This document shows, in pieces, positions 25,268-36,261 of a DNA stretch of 64,000 bases (within the stretch, counting starts at the first letter, position 1; every line of letters begins with the position of its first letter). Origin of the DNA: Margaritifera margaritifera. Lineage: Eukaryota; Mollusca; Bivalvia; Unionida; Margaritiferidae. Location of the stretch: positions 1,461,001-1,525,000 of the forward strand of contig JAQPZY010001418.1 of the NCBI GenBank assembly GCA_029931535.1. Reading direction: 5' to 3'. The notes beneath the pieces are model-generated. The model was not told the DNA's origin. It saw nothing but the letters and a program-made list of their open reading frames with translations, and ran no database searches. The translations under genes and the position numbers were made by a program.

Positions 25268-25434
25268 TTTCTTTTTTTTTACGGAGCAGCAACACGTGTA
25301 GGCTATTTAGTGTCGTAGAAATGGGAAAAATTGCCTTGCCCAAGGAGACACGACGGTAATCTCATGCTAGGATTCCAACCAGCACCCTTTCAGTCGCGAC
25401 ACTGGCACATTAACCACTGAGCTAGTGCGGCTCT
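25268..25434 (-). mobile_element. tRNA-derived SINE with A-rich tail
   Basis: Read on the minus strand, the element starts near 25434 with a tRNA-like head. Box A is TAGCTCAGTGG (complement of 25414-25424, a perfect fit to the RNA polymerase III A box). Box B is GGTTGGAATCC (complement of 25370-25380, one change from GGTTCGAATCC). They are 33 nt apart, as in tRNA genes. The body then has CCTTGGGCAAGGCA (25331-25345), a motif I associate with invertebrate SINE cores, and ends in an A-rich tail opposite the T run at about 25271-25280. It is not a functional tRNA: no closed cloverleaf is evident. Family not assigned. Confidence 0.75.
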
Positions 25435-25440
25435 GTGAAC

Positions 25441-25468
25441 ATTTGTGTGTGTGTGTGGTTGTGTGTAA

Positions 25469-25556
<88 letters not shown>

Positions 25557-25596
25557 TATAATAATAATAATAATAAAAATAATAATAATAATAAGT
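25441..25596. repeat. Compound (TG)n(TA)n(TG)n(AAT)n microsatellite
   Basis: TG units, about 19 TA units, about 25 TG units and then AAT units, lying directly upstream of the SINE head. Confidence 0.95.
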
Positions 25597-25599
25597 CAC

Positions 25600-26487
25600 T
25601 AAAGCAGGTTCAGAAGTTTGATAAGAAAAATAACTTGAAATAATATTAAATTTTATTTGCTAACTAAATAAATTACACCTCAAAGTCTTGCTTACTGTTC
25701 AAATAACGGTGATAAAAGTATAATTTCGAATGCCGTCTTTCATTTTTCTCAGAGTAGCGGTGATATTTCGTAGGAGGCAGAGGCAGTCTATGTAGGTTTT
25801 GTTGATTACGTTGAATCAATGCCAATCGAACGACTAGTCTTTCTATTAAAGAATAGTATAGTCACGCGAGTCTTCCTTCGTTCAGTAGGATAATCGGAAA
25901 CGGGTGATAACAATACGTGTATTCCTGGCAACTGTATTCCTGGCAACCTAATGTTCCATTATAGTTGATCATGCGAAGATTTTGTTGTTGTTGTTTTGTT
26001 TTTTTGTTTGTTTTGTGAAACATTTTAGAAACATTTGATCTTTATCAATTTTTCAAACTGTCAAGTTTCGTTTTAAATTATTGTAACATTGGAATCTAAA
26101 GAGAAACTTCAAGGCTTTTATTAGGAGCGTGATCTAATCCTGGTTATCAATCACACTTTGCTGAACTCTTCATCAAGACATTGTATCTACATAACAAAAA
26201 GACGTTCATACCCCCCCCCTTCCAACACATACATACACTTGCAGCATATTGATATGAATTGTATGCGATGTACACACCTGTTGTATCTGTATATAATTAC
26301 ATATCTAAACATCATCTTTTTCCCAAAATTGGTATGAAGCAAGTTACGACTAAACAAACGGATACTTGCCCCCCACCCCCAACAAATGTTCTAAAACGTT
26401 AGCTTTGTTAATGTGCATTCTTTAATGCAGCACGCGACTATTTGTATTTTTTAAGTCAAGCTCATATAGACCATTGCAAAGGAAGGG
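25600..26487. other. No gene seen
   Basis: AT-rich with a short C run near 26212 and TTG-rich patches near 25982. No reading frame is supportable. Confidence 0.5.
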
Positions 26488-26499
26488 ATGAGAGAGTCG

Positions 26500-27290
26500 A
26501 TTTACCCAAATATACCCAACACTAACCAAATATACACAAATACTACCCAACTACATCCAAATAATACGCAAGTATATCCAAATAATATGCAAGTATATCC
26601 AAATACCACCCAACTAGATCCAAATAATACGCGAGTTTTTCCAAATACTACCCAAATATATCCAAATAATACCCAACTACATCCAAATAATACGCAAATA
26701 TATCCAAATAATACCCAAGTATATCCAAATAATACGCAAGTATATCCAAATACTACCCAACTACATCCAAATAATACGCAAGTATATCCAAATAATACGC
26801 AAGTATATCCAAATACTACCCAACTACATCCAAATAATACTCAAGTATATCCAAATAATACCCAAGTATATCCAAATAATACGCAAGTATATCCAAATAC
26901 TACCCAACTACATTCAAATAATGCTCAAGTACATCCAAATAATACGCAAGTACATGCAAATAATACGCAAGTATATCCAAATACTACCCAAGTACATCCA
27001 AATACTACCCAAGTAGATCCAAATACTACCCTAGTACATCCAAATACTACCCAAATATATCCAAATACTACCCAAGTCCATCCAAATACTACCCAAATAT
27101 ACACCCCAATGCTACCCAGGTACACCAAAATACTACCCAAATATACACAAATACTACCCATACACACCCAATTCCTACCCAAATATAAATATATATATAC
27201 CCAAATATACCATAATGCTACCCCAAATATGCACTAATGCTTCCCAAGTACACTCAAATACTACCCAAAATACACACAAATACATGCCCG
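26500..27290 (+). repeat. 21-bp minisatellite array, ~36 copies, open in one frame
   Basis: The unit is CAAGTATATCCAAATAATAC plus G, with CTACATCC, ACTACCC and similar variants. The plus strand is almost free of G. Because the period is 21 bp, one plus-strand frame (26488-27237) stays open for 249 codons as a 7-residue repeat, N-N-T-Q-V-Y-P with variants. The frame starts with MRESIYPN, has no signal peptide or non-repeat domain, and ends within the array where units degenerate after about 27100. The minus strand also holds an 85-codon frame across the same repeat. I treat it as a minisatellite. A repetitive Asn/Thr-rich secreted or structural protein cannot be excluded without transcript evidence. 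Confidence 0.9.
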
Positions 27291-27381
27291 TATTGTTTTT
27301 TTATGCTGGCTGTATTTATTTATATATGTATATATGTATTAAAACTGCATAATTTATATAGAAACACAACCTCGTAACAAA

Positions 27382-27392
<11 letters not shown>

Positions 27393-27459
<67 letters not shown>
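27393..27459. repeat. (TA)n microsatellite
   Basis: About 33 TA units preceded by ACAC. It abuts the start of the LINE ORF1 remnant and may mark its truncation or insertion point. Confidence 0.95.
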
Positions 27460-27461
<2 letters not shown>

Positions 27462-27906
27462 TACCTGGCAAGGCATTAGAAATTACGGGGTGTCTGAACC
27501 AAGGCAAAGAGTCAGACTGGAAAATGGTGAAGTAACGGTAACAAAAATGGAAGGAAAGAAAGATAAAGAAAAGGAAATATGGATTATTATTTTGTTGAAA
27601 CTCGCCAATGATCTAGGTGTTGATCTCATTAACACTGATATCAACAGAAGTAATCTGGTTTTATCCTTGCAGAATAAAACTAATTCAATTCTGGTGAAAT
27701 ATGTGAACTATGATAAATATTACGAAATGTTGAAATTCAGGTCTGAACTGAAGTCTTGAATGTTTCCTTATAAAAGTGACATGAATGAAGATTTGACATG
27801 TGCAAGGGCGAAGATTTCTAACAAGGCAAGGTATATGAGGAAAGAAGGAACGATATCAGACACGTAGACGTGGGACGGACGTATTTGTATTAAAATGAAA
27901 TAGGAT
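27460..27906 (+). pseudogene. LINE ORF1-like RNA-binding protein remnant
   Basis: A single frame runs from just after the TA tract to 27906. It reads like the C-terminal half of L1-type ORF1 proteins: IRNYGVSEPRQRV at the start, then a lysine/glutamate-rich segment, LANDLGVDLINTDINRSN (the position of the DINRAHR-type motif), ILVKYVNYDKYYEMLKFRSE (the strand-helix before LK), then MNEDLTCARAKISNKARYMR and WDGRICIKMK. Stops interrupt the frame at 27757 and about 27853, but homology stays in phase, so the copy was inactivated by substitutions. Such proteins coat LINE RNA as trimers. No endonuclease or polymerase follows here. A solo 89-residue protein is unlikely: its apparent start codon is GTG. 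Confidence 0.7.
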
Positions 27907-28139
27907 TCAGTTTCCCCCATTCCACTGTGCATGTCCTAGTTAGACAAGCCAGCATATCTGTGGAGATCGTACGACCAAAACAGCATCCTGACAACTAGGA
28001 GTGTTTCCCACCTTAACTTCTATCTCTTTTAGTTCTGCTGCTGCTGATGATGATAATGATGATGATAATGATGATGACAACTGTTACATGCTATTTTGAG
28101 AAGAGGAGTTTTCAGTGCATACTTATGAGACGTCGTAAA

Positions 28140-28170
<31 letters not shown>

Positions 28171-28911
28171 AGCTAGGTTGATACGATGAGATCGAACACA
28201 GATCAGGGTTAAGGTCCTATTATTCAATTTACAAACAATGCCATATTTGTGTCCAGGTAACTATTGTTGTGCTTATGTGCTCTATAGTATGACAATTTAT
28301 TTAAATAAAATCACCCTTTTACACAAAAGTATTTGATTAAGAAATAGTTATGTTCTATTTCTCAACTCATATCATATTAGAACGTGGAACTGTTTTGTTT
28401 GGCATCCTGTTTAGACTACTAAATTCAACAGAATTGATATCTTAAATGTACATGCAATATTTATCCTTCGAAATAAAAACATAAGACGTACTCGACAAAT
28501 GGTCATGTATGCAGTTTTAATAAACCGTGAACATCAATCCGATTCATCCAAATCAGTACTTATGTAAGACAACCTGAAACGTCAACATAAATATACATGA
28601 CTACTCTATAACCGTCCTGTTCAGACACTCTTAATAGTCTGTTACCCGTTTTATCAGCGAAAGTGTTTGTTTCAAACATTACATCTTAATCTTTACTTAT
28701 CAATGCATATTTTACCCCAAAGCGTTAAAATATCATGATTGATATTGTATTTAAAGGCCTATACATCTGTTTTCGACTCAGTGATCCCATACTTTGGATT
28801 CTTTACAGGCTGCATTAATAACACGTTCTTTATTACAGTATGATAGAAGTGGCTCTCAGCGGCTGTGTTGTTGAATGGACTGAGAGCTTTATTTGCAAGC
28901 GAGTTTTTTTA
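27907..28911. other. No gene seen; (CT)n tract
   Basis: GAT-rich stretch at about 28035-28078 and a (TC)13 tract at 28141-28166. Otherwise unremarkable AT-rich DNA. Confidence 0.5.
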
Positions 28912-29128
28912 TATACCGCCATTACTCGCGTATAAGTCCGATCCAGTTGCAAACAACACAGACCCTGATCTGCAGTCGCATAATGCACCGGCAGAGCAGT
29001 GTCTATTTTGTTCGTTCTACTGATTGCTCCTAACAAACTGCATAGACACAGATCTGCCTGGGCAGTATGCGATATCGATTTGGGTCTATGCAGTTTGATG
29101 TTATATCTGACTTATACTCGAATATATA
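28912..29128. mobile_element. MITE, family 1, copy 1
   Basis: Non-autonomous palindromic element related to 34533-34747 and 56464-56667. Internal blocks: ACTCGCGTATAAGTCCGAT, CAGACCCTGATCTGC, GTCGCATAATG, CCGGCAG, TTCTACTGATT, CAAACTGCATAGAC and CAGATCTGCC. The right end carries ACTTATACTCGAATATATA, the inverted counterpart of the left end. Outer ends are more degraded than in copy 3. The small reading frames on it are by-products of the palindrome. Confidence 0.7.
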
Positions 29129-29879
29129 AGATATATTTATCTCTTGTCGCATTTATCTAAGCTGAATCCGCAGCATTCATTAACTGCGAGCGGCTTGATT
29201 ATAATACCGTCATCCTTATAGACTAAGCTCATATTTCGGCAGAACTAAATAACTGTGTGAAAAAGGAATCTTTTTTTTCTTCCAACTATTGTCCGAATTA
29301 CAACATTTTCAATATCTTCAACAATTTCGAATGCGGAAACTGTTTCATTTAGCTTTGCTGATTTTAGGAAGGTCAAAGTATTACGACAAAATTTTCAATC
29401 CTTTTTGCCACCTTGAACAGGGCAAATCTGTTATTACTGAGTCTCACAAGTTACTCTTCTTAACACGATTGAAAATGCCGAAAAATGTTTGCAATCTTTC
29501 CCCTTTTAGCGAGCGATGCTGTTTTCTGCTGTTATCACTGTCGTTGCCCATTTCTTCTTTTCTGATGATTTATGCACTTCGAAATGTAATTTGGTGTCAT
29601 ATCTAACGTGAGAGGCACAAACCTATTATCTCCAAATCGTATTTATCGAAGACAAACAACATGACCTTCACTTAAAGCGTACGTTTCAGTTCTTTTAAAC
29701 AAATTTCTAATTGATATTGTCATGGATTGGCATCTTTTCATTTTACTTTTCAAATATTTAACATCATCTATTTCTAATTTGGTTCTTATTTGTCTTGAAG
29801 AAAAAAAACCCCCAAACCCTCCTGAATATTTCTTTAGGGACCCCTAGTTCTCCTCTTAAAGTTATATTTGTATTCTGTG
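29129..29879. other. No gene seen
   Basis: A 105-codon frame at 29289-29606 starts at a non-ATG codon, is Phe/Leu-rich and matches nothing I recognise. Not called. Confidence 0.45.
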
Positions 29880-30082
29880 TTCGTTTCGTACGTTGCATGA
29901 AATACTTGAGAAGGTGCAAGTTGTTTTACTGTCTGGAGTCTGGCATAAGCAAACGGCCCTTACTAAGCTCGCATATGTCAGCCGCCCTGCCGGCATCAGC
30001 GTGTGGGTCATAAAACAAAAGTACAACGCTGTTGCCCGTGATTTTCGCTAGCAGACCTCGTGGATAGCCTTCTTCTACTGCA

Positions 30083-30327
30083 AAGACGAAGACTCACTTA
30101 GGGACACGCTGAGAGAAAACTATATCATTGAGGGACGAAGACTCACTTAGGGACACGCTGAGAGAAAACTATATCATTGAGGGACGAAGACTCACTTAGG
30201 GACACGCTGAGAGAAAACTATATCATTGAGGGACGAAGACTCACTTAGGGACACGCTGAGAGAAAACTATATCATTGAGGGACGAAGACTCACTTAGGGA
30301 CACGCTGAGAGAAAACTATATCATTGA
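30083..30327. repeat. 49-bp tandem repeat, 5 near-perfect copies
   Basis: The unit is GGGACGAAGACTCACTTAGG followed by GACACGCTGAGAGAAAACTA and TATCATTGA. Copies start at about 30083 (slightly different first bases), 30132, 30181, 30230 and 30279. The last four are essentially identical, so the expansion is recent. The period is not a multiple of three. Confidence 0.97.
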
Positions 30328-30929
30328 GGCCTCGCGTGGAGGGGAGGCATATGAGTTTCGGCAAACTCCTTCTGCGCGCAGACCCACCAGTGTCCTACCA
30401 GTTTGTTTCCGCGTGCGATGGTGCGTGACGTGGCTGCTTCATATTATGTGCGTCGCCAGCCACGCAATAACACTTGTGGCTTTAGGCTACGTGCTACTTA
30501 GAGTCATAGAAGCTGTGAGTGACCTTGAAATTGAAGAGCTACTATATGGGTTGGCGGCCAAACCGGAAGGCACAACGACGAGCGCTAGTGAGTTAGTGGC
30601 TTCCTGAGGGATGAAATAATACATAGGGGTTGGCCTAGCTCTGGCGGCTGGCCTCGTAAACGCCTTGTTCTGCGGCTCAAGTATAGGGCCAACCTGATAG
30701 TCCACCCAAAACACAGGTTGTCGGTATGTTTCACATTGATAACAGATCGCAGGGGAATGCACTTGGCGTTGGAAAGTACCTCCGGCCTCAGATTGGGAGG
30801 CAATGCGATACATGAAGATCTAGTTCTACGCACCTCACGAAGTTCCATCTGGATCTCGCACGTATTTACTCTTCGATGTGCCGTTGAATTGCAGCGTTGG
30901 CTTGACAACATCGATACGCCTGGCTACGG

Positions 30930-31425
30930 TGGCGGAGCTCCTAAATAAGCTGTGACTTTAGCGATGGTGATCTCGGCTTCTTCATTATAGACGCTCTGCT
31001 GGTCTGGTGCAGCTTTATCCAGCTGCGCCCTCAATACGGGGCTAAACTACAGGCCGTCCTGTTCCTGGAGCTCGCTGCCTATGACATCCTGCGCACTAGG
31101 TTCCATGGAATTCATAAATGCCAAAGCATCTGCTTCGGGTCTAGTCCCCCCCCCCCCCAGGCACCGTGGCGTGGTAGTCTTACACAACCGCGTCGGCTCT
31201 TCTACGAAAGGCTGGCAGGGCCTGACGCTCAATTCTGAGCGTGAGAGCCGGAACTGATCGTTGGGCCAGAACTGTAAGTTCAACCCTGCGCGTAGGATAC
31301 GGAACTGGCTGTTGGGAAGACTTATGAGCTCCAGCCACCTGTAGTGTGTCTAGTGCGTCATCATATTCACTTTGAGTTATCTGTCCTCTTCGGAAAAGCT
31401 CGTTTAAGTGAGCTATTATAGCCAC
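30930..31425 (-). pseudogene. Broken coding-like stretch, unidentified
   Basis: On the minus strand a frame opens near 31425 with MAIIAHLNELFRRGQITQSE, a helix-Gly-helix pattern (L..L...G.IT..EY) that recalls the short SHOCT-type motif. It continues to 31180. Across a 12-base C run at 31147-31158 a second frame takes over (EADALAFMNSMEPSAQDVIG). After a stop at about 31047 the same frame reads on with QLDKAAPDQQSVYNEEAEIT to about 30947. Composition is protein-like but stops and the homopolymer break the frame. I do not recognise the protein; capsid or gag-like proteins of mobile elements are one possibility. The SHOCT likeness rests on about 20 residues and is weak. Confidence 0.35.
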
Positions 31426-31461
31426 TGCTAGGGATTATCTCCAAACACAGCAATCCTCTAG

Positions 31462-31540
<79 letters not shown>
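31462..31540. repeat. (TA)n microsatellite
   Basis: About 39 uninterrupted TA units closing the right side of the GC-richer island. Confidence 0.95.
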
Positions 31541-31543
<3 letters not shown>

Positions 31544-31721
31544 CTCGTTGCAAAAGCAACAATCATAATTATTATAAGACTTAGCGACAACCAACCAACC
31601 CTCTAACTGCTTTGTTGAGCCGGCCGCAGTTAGCAAAGAACCTCGTTAAACTGCCTCCTTGCCTTGGTCTTTTTCGATTTAGATTATTTTCCGCAGTGTT
31701 GCGAACCACCTTTACCCCCAC

Positions 31722-31760
31722 CACCCCCCCCCAAAAAAAAAAAAATCCCCCCCCCCCCAT
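31722..31760. repeat. C9-A13-T-C13 homopolymer block
   Basis: Poly-C, poly-A and poly-C runs in direct succession. The minus strand shows G-runs around a T-run. It compares with 13061, 39283 and 58815. Confidence 0.95.
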
Positions 31761-33091
31761 ACACACAGAGCACAGGCAGAGCTGATTGTCGGCGACAACA
31801 CGGACCCCACATTTTCAGGACGACAAGATTACACATCCATTCCTGCTCCGCATGGCGTGCATGCTGCAGTACGCGCCCACACAGTTTTTTTCCCGCACAG
31901 CTCTCTTTTTGCAATCTAAACCTGACACTTGTTTTTTTCCACTCAACCTCATCAAAGCGATACGTCGTATTCTGTTGCATATATTTCTTAAAATTAAACA
32001 CGCGACTCCTCTTTGTGCAAACCAACTAATTATTTAGGGTCTCCACAGTGTATGCAGTGCCCGAGGGAGCTAGGCCGAACTCTCACTTTACTACTAATTT
32101 ATCTAAAACTAATAGATGTGTAAAAGGGTAAACAGTTTTATCTTGCTTGGCATAGCTGAGTAAACTTTCGGCTGATGAATAATCAATAGTATTAGAATAT
32201 TACATGTGTTTTTTTCGCGTCTTTGTCGGTACTACTACCACGACTGCGTGACCAGAGCGTCGAAAGTCGATTTACTGCCCTGTAGGTCATTTTATAGTTA
32301 GTGATCAGCAGGACTGCATTGTTAATCTCCAAGATTGAGTCGGCCAGCTGGATAAAGAGCGTTAGTACCATTGTATGAGCCCATGGGCCTTGATAGTGCC
32401 TGGAGTACTGGGCCTAAAGCTCTATTTTACATATATAATTCAACAGAATATCAGTAATATATTCATCCTTTACTCCTTCATGCCCTTTCGCATCATCGTC
32501 ATAAATGTTCTTCACATAGATACCTTATATTTTCAATGCATTATTGTAAATAAACAATTTGACGTAATTCTTTTGTCAATTGCATAATTGTTTGCAGGGC
32601 AAGATATAAATATCTTCTTTACATCTATATACAACACTTCTATACAAAAATACATTTGTTAGACTGACGAAATGATTAAACATCCATGATGATGGTGTTT
32701 AATAAGTTCGTCATAAACAAATAAATTCAAGGTAAACTCTTAGTTTCTTCTATTCGCTCTATACTAGTTTTAGATCAATGCATTCAAAATTACAAAGTTT
32801 CTTCTATTCGCTCTATAATAGTTTTAGATCAATGCATTCAAAATTACAAAGCGTTATAGTGCTTCAGCATGGATAATTTAGATCTATATTTGTGCTTGCG
32901 TTTGCCGTCATATGCTTGTTGAAAGTCTTTATGTTTAAGTCATATTTGTGGCAACTCGTGACAACATAAAGTTGTCAGGGCTGGTGGTATGATGCGGTAT
33001 CGAAAATAATGACTGAAATATCACAGAAGAAAAACGATACAGAGCAAAGAATTACCACTGAATTTTGAAAATGAAAGAAATGAAACAATTT
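31761..33091. other. No gene seen; 54-bp duplication
   Basis: Overlapping frames of 83-121 codons at 31664-32037 arise from the homopolymers and flanking C-rich sequence and lack a family match. A 54-bp tandem duplication lies at 32743-32796 and 32797-32850 (unit GTTTCTTCTATTCGCTCTAT plus 34 bases, one difference near the middle). Confidence 0.6.
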
Positions 33092-34260
33092 CTTTTTCTT
33101 CCTTACAATAATGATATAGCCAAAATTTTAAAATCTCCCATTAGATTATTTGCAGACGATTTCTCTTTACAATGCATATCGCCGGATCCACTTTTCATTT
33201 AAAGCGTATTAAACTATGATCTTCACAAATGATCGGATTGGGCAAATCTCTGGCTTGTTCGTTTTGATCCATCCAAAACAAAGTGTGTCCTTTTCACCAA
33301 CGCGCAGCTGGAATACATATCAGACCTTGTTTTGTTACATCACATCGACATCTGGGAATTATTGTATCATCCAATGGCTTTGGAGTGACCATATCGAATC
33401 TATAATACATCCTGTATCTATGCGAATTGGACGACTGAGGAAGTTTAAATATGTACTATCATATCATAACCTGAAAAATTTTATTTAATCTACATTCGCC
33501 CAATATTGGGATATGCATCTGAAATATGGTTACTGTACTAACTCAGATTCCGAAAAACTTAGAAAATTACAGCTTGAGACAGCCATAATAGTTTCTGGAC
33601 TACCACAATTTGCTACATGAGAAGCACTTTATTTTGAAACTAGATGACCTACTTTAGCAGAAAGGTAACAGATAAAATTATCAACAACCAGTCTCTGGAT
33701 TATATAATTGATTTACTCCCTCTTTTTTCGCGAGACACAGAGCCGTATAATCTGAGAAACTCGAATTATATCATTCAATTATCAACGTAGAACCTCTTTG
33801 TTTACAAAAATTTATATATACCAAAACTTATCGACTCGTGGAAAGATCTGCTACAATCCACAAGAAATTGTTCATTTATACTAACCTTCAAAAAAGAAAT
33901 TACCGAGAGTAACATTTTTCCCCCTCAAGTTATTTAGCATTTGGTAATAGACAAGCTTCTGTGCTGTTAAGCCGATTAAGACACAGATGCAGTTCAATGA
34001 ATTATGATTTATTTAGATGTAAGCTTATCGCTAATCCTTCCTGTTTTTATGGATTTCCAATAGAAAACTACCATCATTTTCTTTTCGAATGCAGACTATT
34101 TAATAACGCAAGAAACGAGCTTTATCGCAGATTATCAGTAATGAAAATTAACATTGATTCTGATACAATTTTATTTCTCAACGAACTCTACACATTTTGC
34201 TACAAAAGGAGCTGCAGAAATTTATTAATAACACAAAAAGATTCACAAACAAGTGATTAA
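33092..34260 (+). pseudogene. LINE reverse transcriptase, C-terminal part, multiply frameshifted
   Basis: Starts inside the palm domain: FLPYNNDIAKILKSPIRL then FADD at 33149-33160 (the FADD/YADD catalytic box of reverse transcriptases). Next come WANLWLVRFDPSKTK near 33238, HLGIIVSSNGFG in another frame near 33350, YIRPILGYASEIW near 33492, SDSEKLRKLQLETAIIVSGL near 33545, EALYFETR near 33622, and LRNSNYIIQLS near 33757. The last 99-codon frame (33961-34260) carries LSRLRHRCSSMNYDLFRCKL and HHFLFECRLFNNARNELYRR, the Cys/His tail typical of Jockey/CR1-like LINE proteins. At least four frame changes and several stops make it dead. The 5' part (endonuclease and fingers) is missing, as expected of a 5'-truncated insertion. 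Confidence 0.85.
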
Positions 34261-34532
34261 TTTTTGTTCCATTATGACTACAGTTAAAATTGTACGCACC
34301 GGATCACTCCAAACACTATCCCTCCCATCTTATTCTTCCTTCATCCCTCTCATTTCATTATGTATATACGTCACCTGTTTTTCAGAACTCTTGCATGCAT
34401 GCTAGTTAATTAACTATTTATATTTATAATGGAGAGGAACTTGAAAGTTTAAAAATGTATTTCCATTCCTTTTGCCCTGTATACATACTTGTGATCTTCT
34501 TGGAAATAAAATATGTTTGCACAAAAAACAAT

Positions 34533-34747
34533 CTGTACTCGCTTATAAGTCGAGCCCAACTGCAAATTACATAGACCCATAACTTCCGTTGCATAATGAG
34601 CCGGCAGATCTGGGTCTATGCAGTATGTTAGGAGCAATTAGTCGAATAAACAACATAGACCCTGATCTGCAGGCGCTTTATTCGACATCGGGTCAGGGTC
34701 TATGTTTTTGCAGTGAACTGGACTTGCAACTGAGTATATACGGTATT
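34533..34747. mobile_element. MITE, family 1, copy 2, opposite orientation
   Basis: Left end TGTACTCGCTTATAAGTCGA, interior with ACATAGACCC, GCATAATGAGCCGGCAGATC, AGGAGCAATTAGTCGAATAA and ACATAGACCCTGATCTGC, and right end GAGTATATACGGTA. The middle (AGGAGCAATTAGT) is the reverse complement of the ACTGATTGCTCCT block in copy 1, so this copy is inverted relative to copies 1 and 3. Confidence 0.75.
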
Positions 34748-34989
34748 TTAAGGCTAATAGTTTCATCTGAACACAGTGATCAAAACGTTACATATGTGAA
34801 ATTACTGTGAAGTTTGTAATTGCCTCTTACGTTGATGTCCTTCAATCTGTGAACTACGCTATGCACACAATGATAAAGCTTACTATACCCACATTCTTTG
34901 TCCCCATGTGCATTTCTGGATTCACATTTCTAAAAGGACTATATTATGGGACACAATTACAATTAATTAAAATCAGTGTTTCTAACAGG

Positions 34990-35030
<41 letters not shown>

Positions 35031-36261
35031 AATAAAAATAAATAAATAAATAAAATAACAGAAATAAACCCACACGCTTTTTATTTTTTATTTTGTACAG
35101 TTTTGGGGATTATATCTTTATTGGACACATATTACAAGACTGTTTGCCAAACTTTGTTGGTAAATGTTTTACTATAGAACGGAATTTTATATTTACTACA
35201 ATGTTTTGTATTGAGTTTGTATCTATCACATTTCATTTTCTGTCTTATGCTGACGCAGCAATTTATGGACTGTAAATTGCTGCGAACTGTAATTGAACAT
35301 CGTAATCTGAGAGCGAATATTTCATGCGGAAAAGAATAAGCCTTGACACTGTCAATATTGACCGAAATCTGCAACCCTCCCTCCCCCCCCCCGCTCAAAA
35401 GTTTACCCCACCCCTTTTCCCAATTACTTCCTTGGGTGCACCGAAAAGTAATAAAAGCGATGGGGCCCAGAAATGAAAACCAGGGCTCAGGAAAACCACT
35501 CGACCTCTCGTCCTGACCGGGTAAAAATTGGCTGGGCGGAGTAAAAACAGTACTATGTACTCGTCCCTTGGCCGAGTAGATGCAAAATCGCACCTTGAAA
35601 ATAAATCTGTGTGCATTTATACCCTTTGCAAGCGCCGAAGTTCAACATCGCTCAACATTTGACGTGCATCAGTTATAAATAACCTATGCCTAATTTTCCT
35701 ACTTGTTGTCAATCTAGAACATGTTGCAATTGAAACAACTTCGCGTTTGTTTTTTTTTTCCACACAGGTACCTGATCAAAGCTTGATACTAAAATGGGTA
35801 GATATTATCAATATATTATGTTGCAGTTTCACACTTATCCCTCTATTTCTTAGTGGTCTTTGCATTACAGTAACACTTTTCCGTAATTTAGGCGTCATTT
35901 TGAGTTGGAGAAAGATTCCCTTTCAATGAGCTATCACACATCTTTATGAATCAGACCCATGATAAGTTAAGAGACAGAGAATGTTAAAATGTTTTGATTT
36001 TTCATTTGGTCAGGCACTGTTACAGATGCCCCAGGTCACCTGTATTATCAAGACTGAAGCTTTATTGATACTTTGTCAAGCCAAAAAGAAGATGCCAGCC
36101 GATATTTATATAAGCATGTAATTACTTTCCACAACAAAAATGTTATAAACTTACATTCGAAATGAGGATTTTACGTGTCTCAGTTGATTCCCACCAACTA
36201 TCACACAATGCATGCATGCTGTTGTAATCTATTTACCGCAGCAAAAAATGTCGAGACAACA
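34748..36261. other. No host gene seen; (CAA)n and a C run
   Basis: (AAC)n at 34988-35028 then (AAAT)n to about 35055, and a C run at about 35383-35393. A distinct GC-richer patch at 35370-35616 is listed separately. Confidence 0.5.
35370..35616 (-). other. GC-richer patch with repeat-like ORFs
   Basis: Two minus-strand frames cover this patch. One (35395-35616) includes RPANFYPVRTRGRVVFLSPG, a string that resembles predicted proteins I have seen repeatedly in molluscan genomes, which suggests an interspersed repeat. The other frame (from 35593) includes FLPGQDERSSGFPEPWF over the same bases. I cannot name a family, and a genuine protein is doubtful. Confidence 0.3.

Larger units (their letters stand above)
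29880..31440. other. GC- and CpG-richer island, origin unknown
   Basis: Base composition changes abruptly here compared with both sides: CG dinucleotides and codon-like GC are frequent. Reading frames around 75-110 codons occur on both strands (for example plus 30275-30607 with a hydrophobic segment, and minus 30487-30813 and 30585-30911), with no recognisable domain. It contains the 49-bp x5 repeat and a broken minus-strand coding-like stretch listed separately. It may be an inserted element, a decayed gene or a CpG island. The sequence does not decide. Confidence 0.5.

Noticed and set aside
30275..30607. Plus-strand membrane protein of 110 codons
   Set aside because: A hydrophobic segment exists, but the frame begins inside the 49-bp repeat and the opposite strand is equally open. 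No family recognised.
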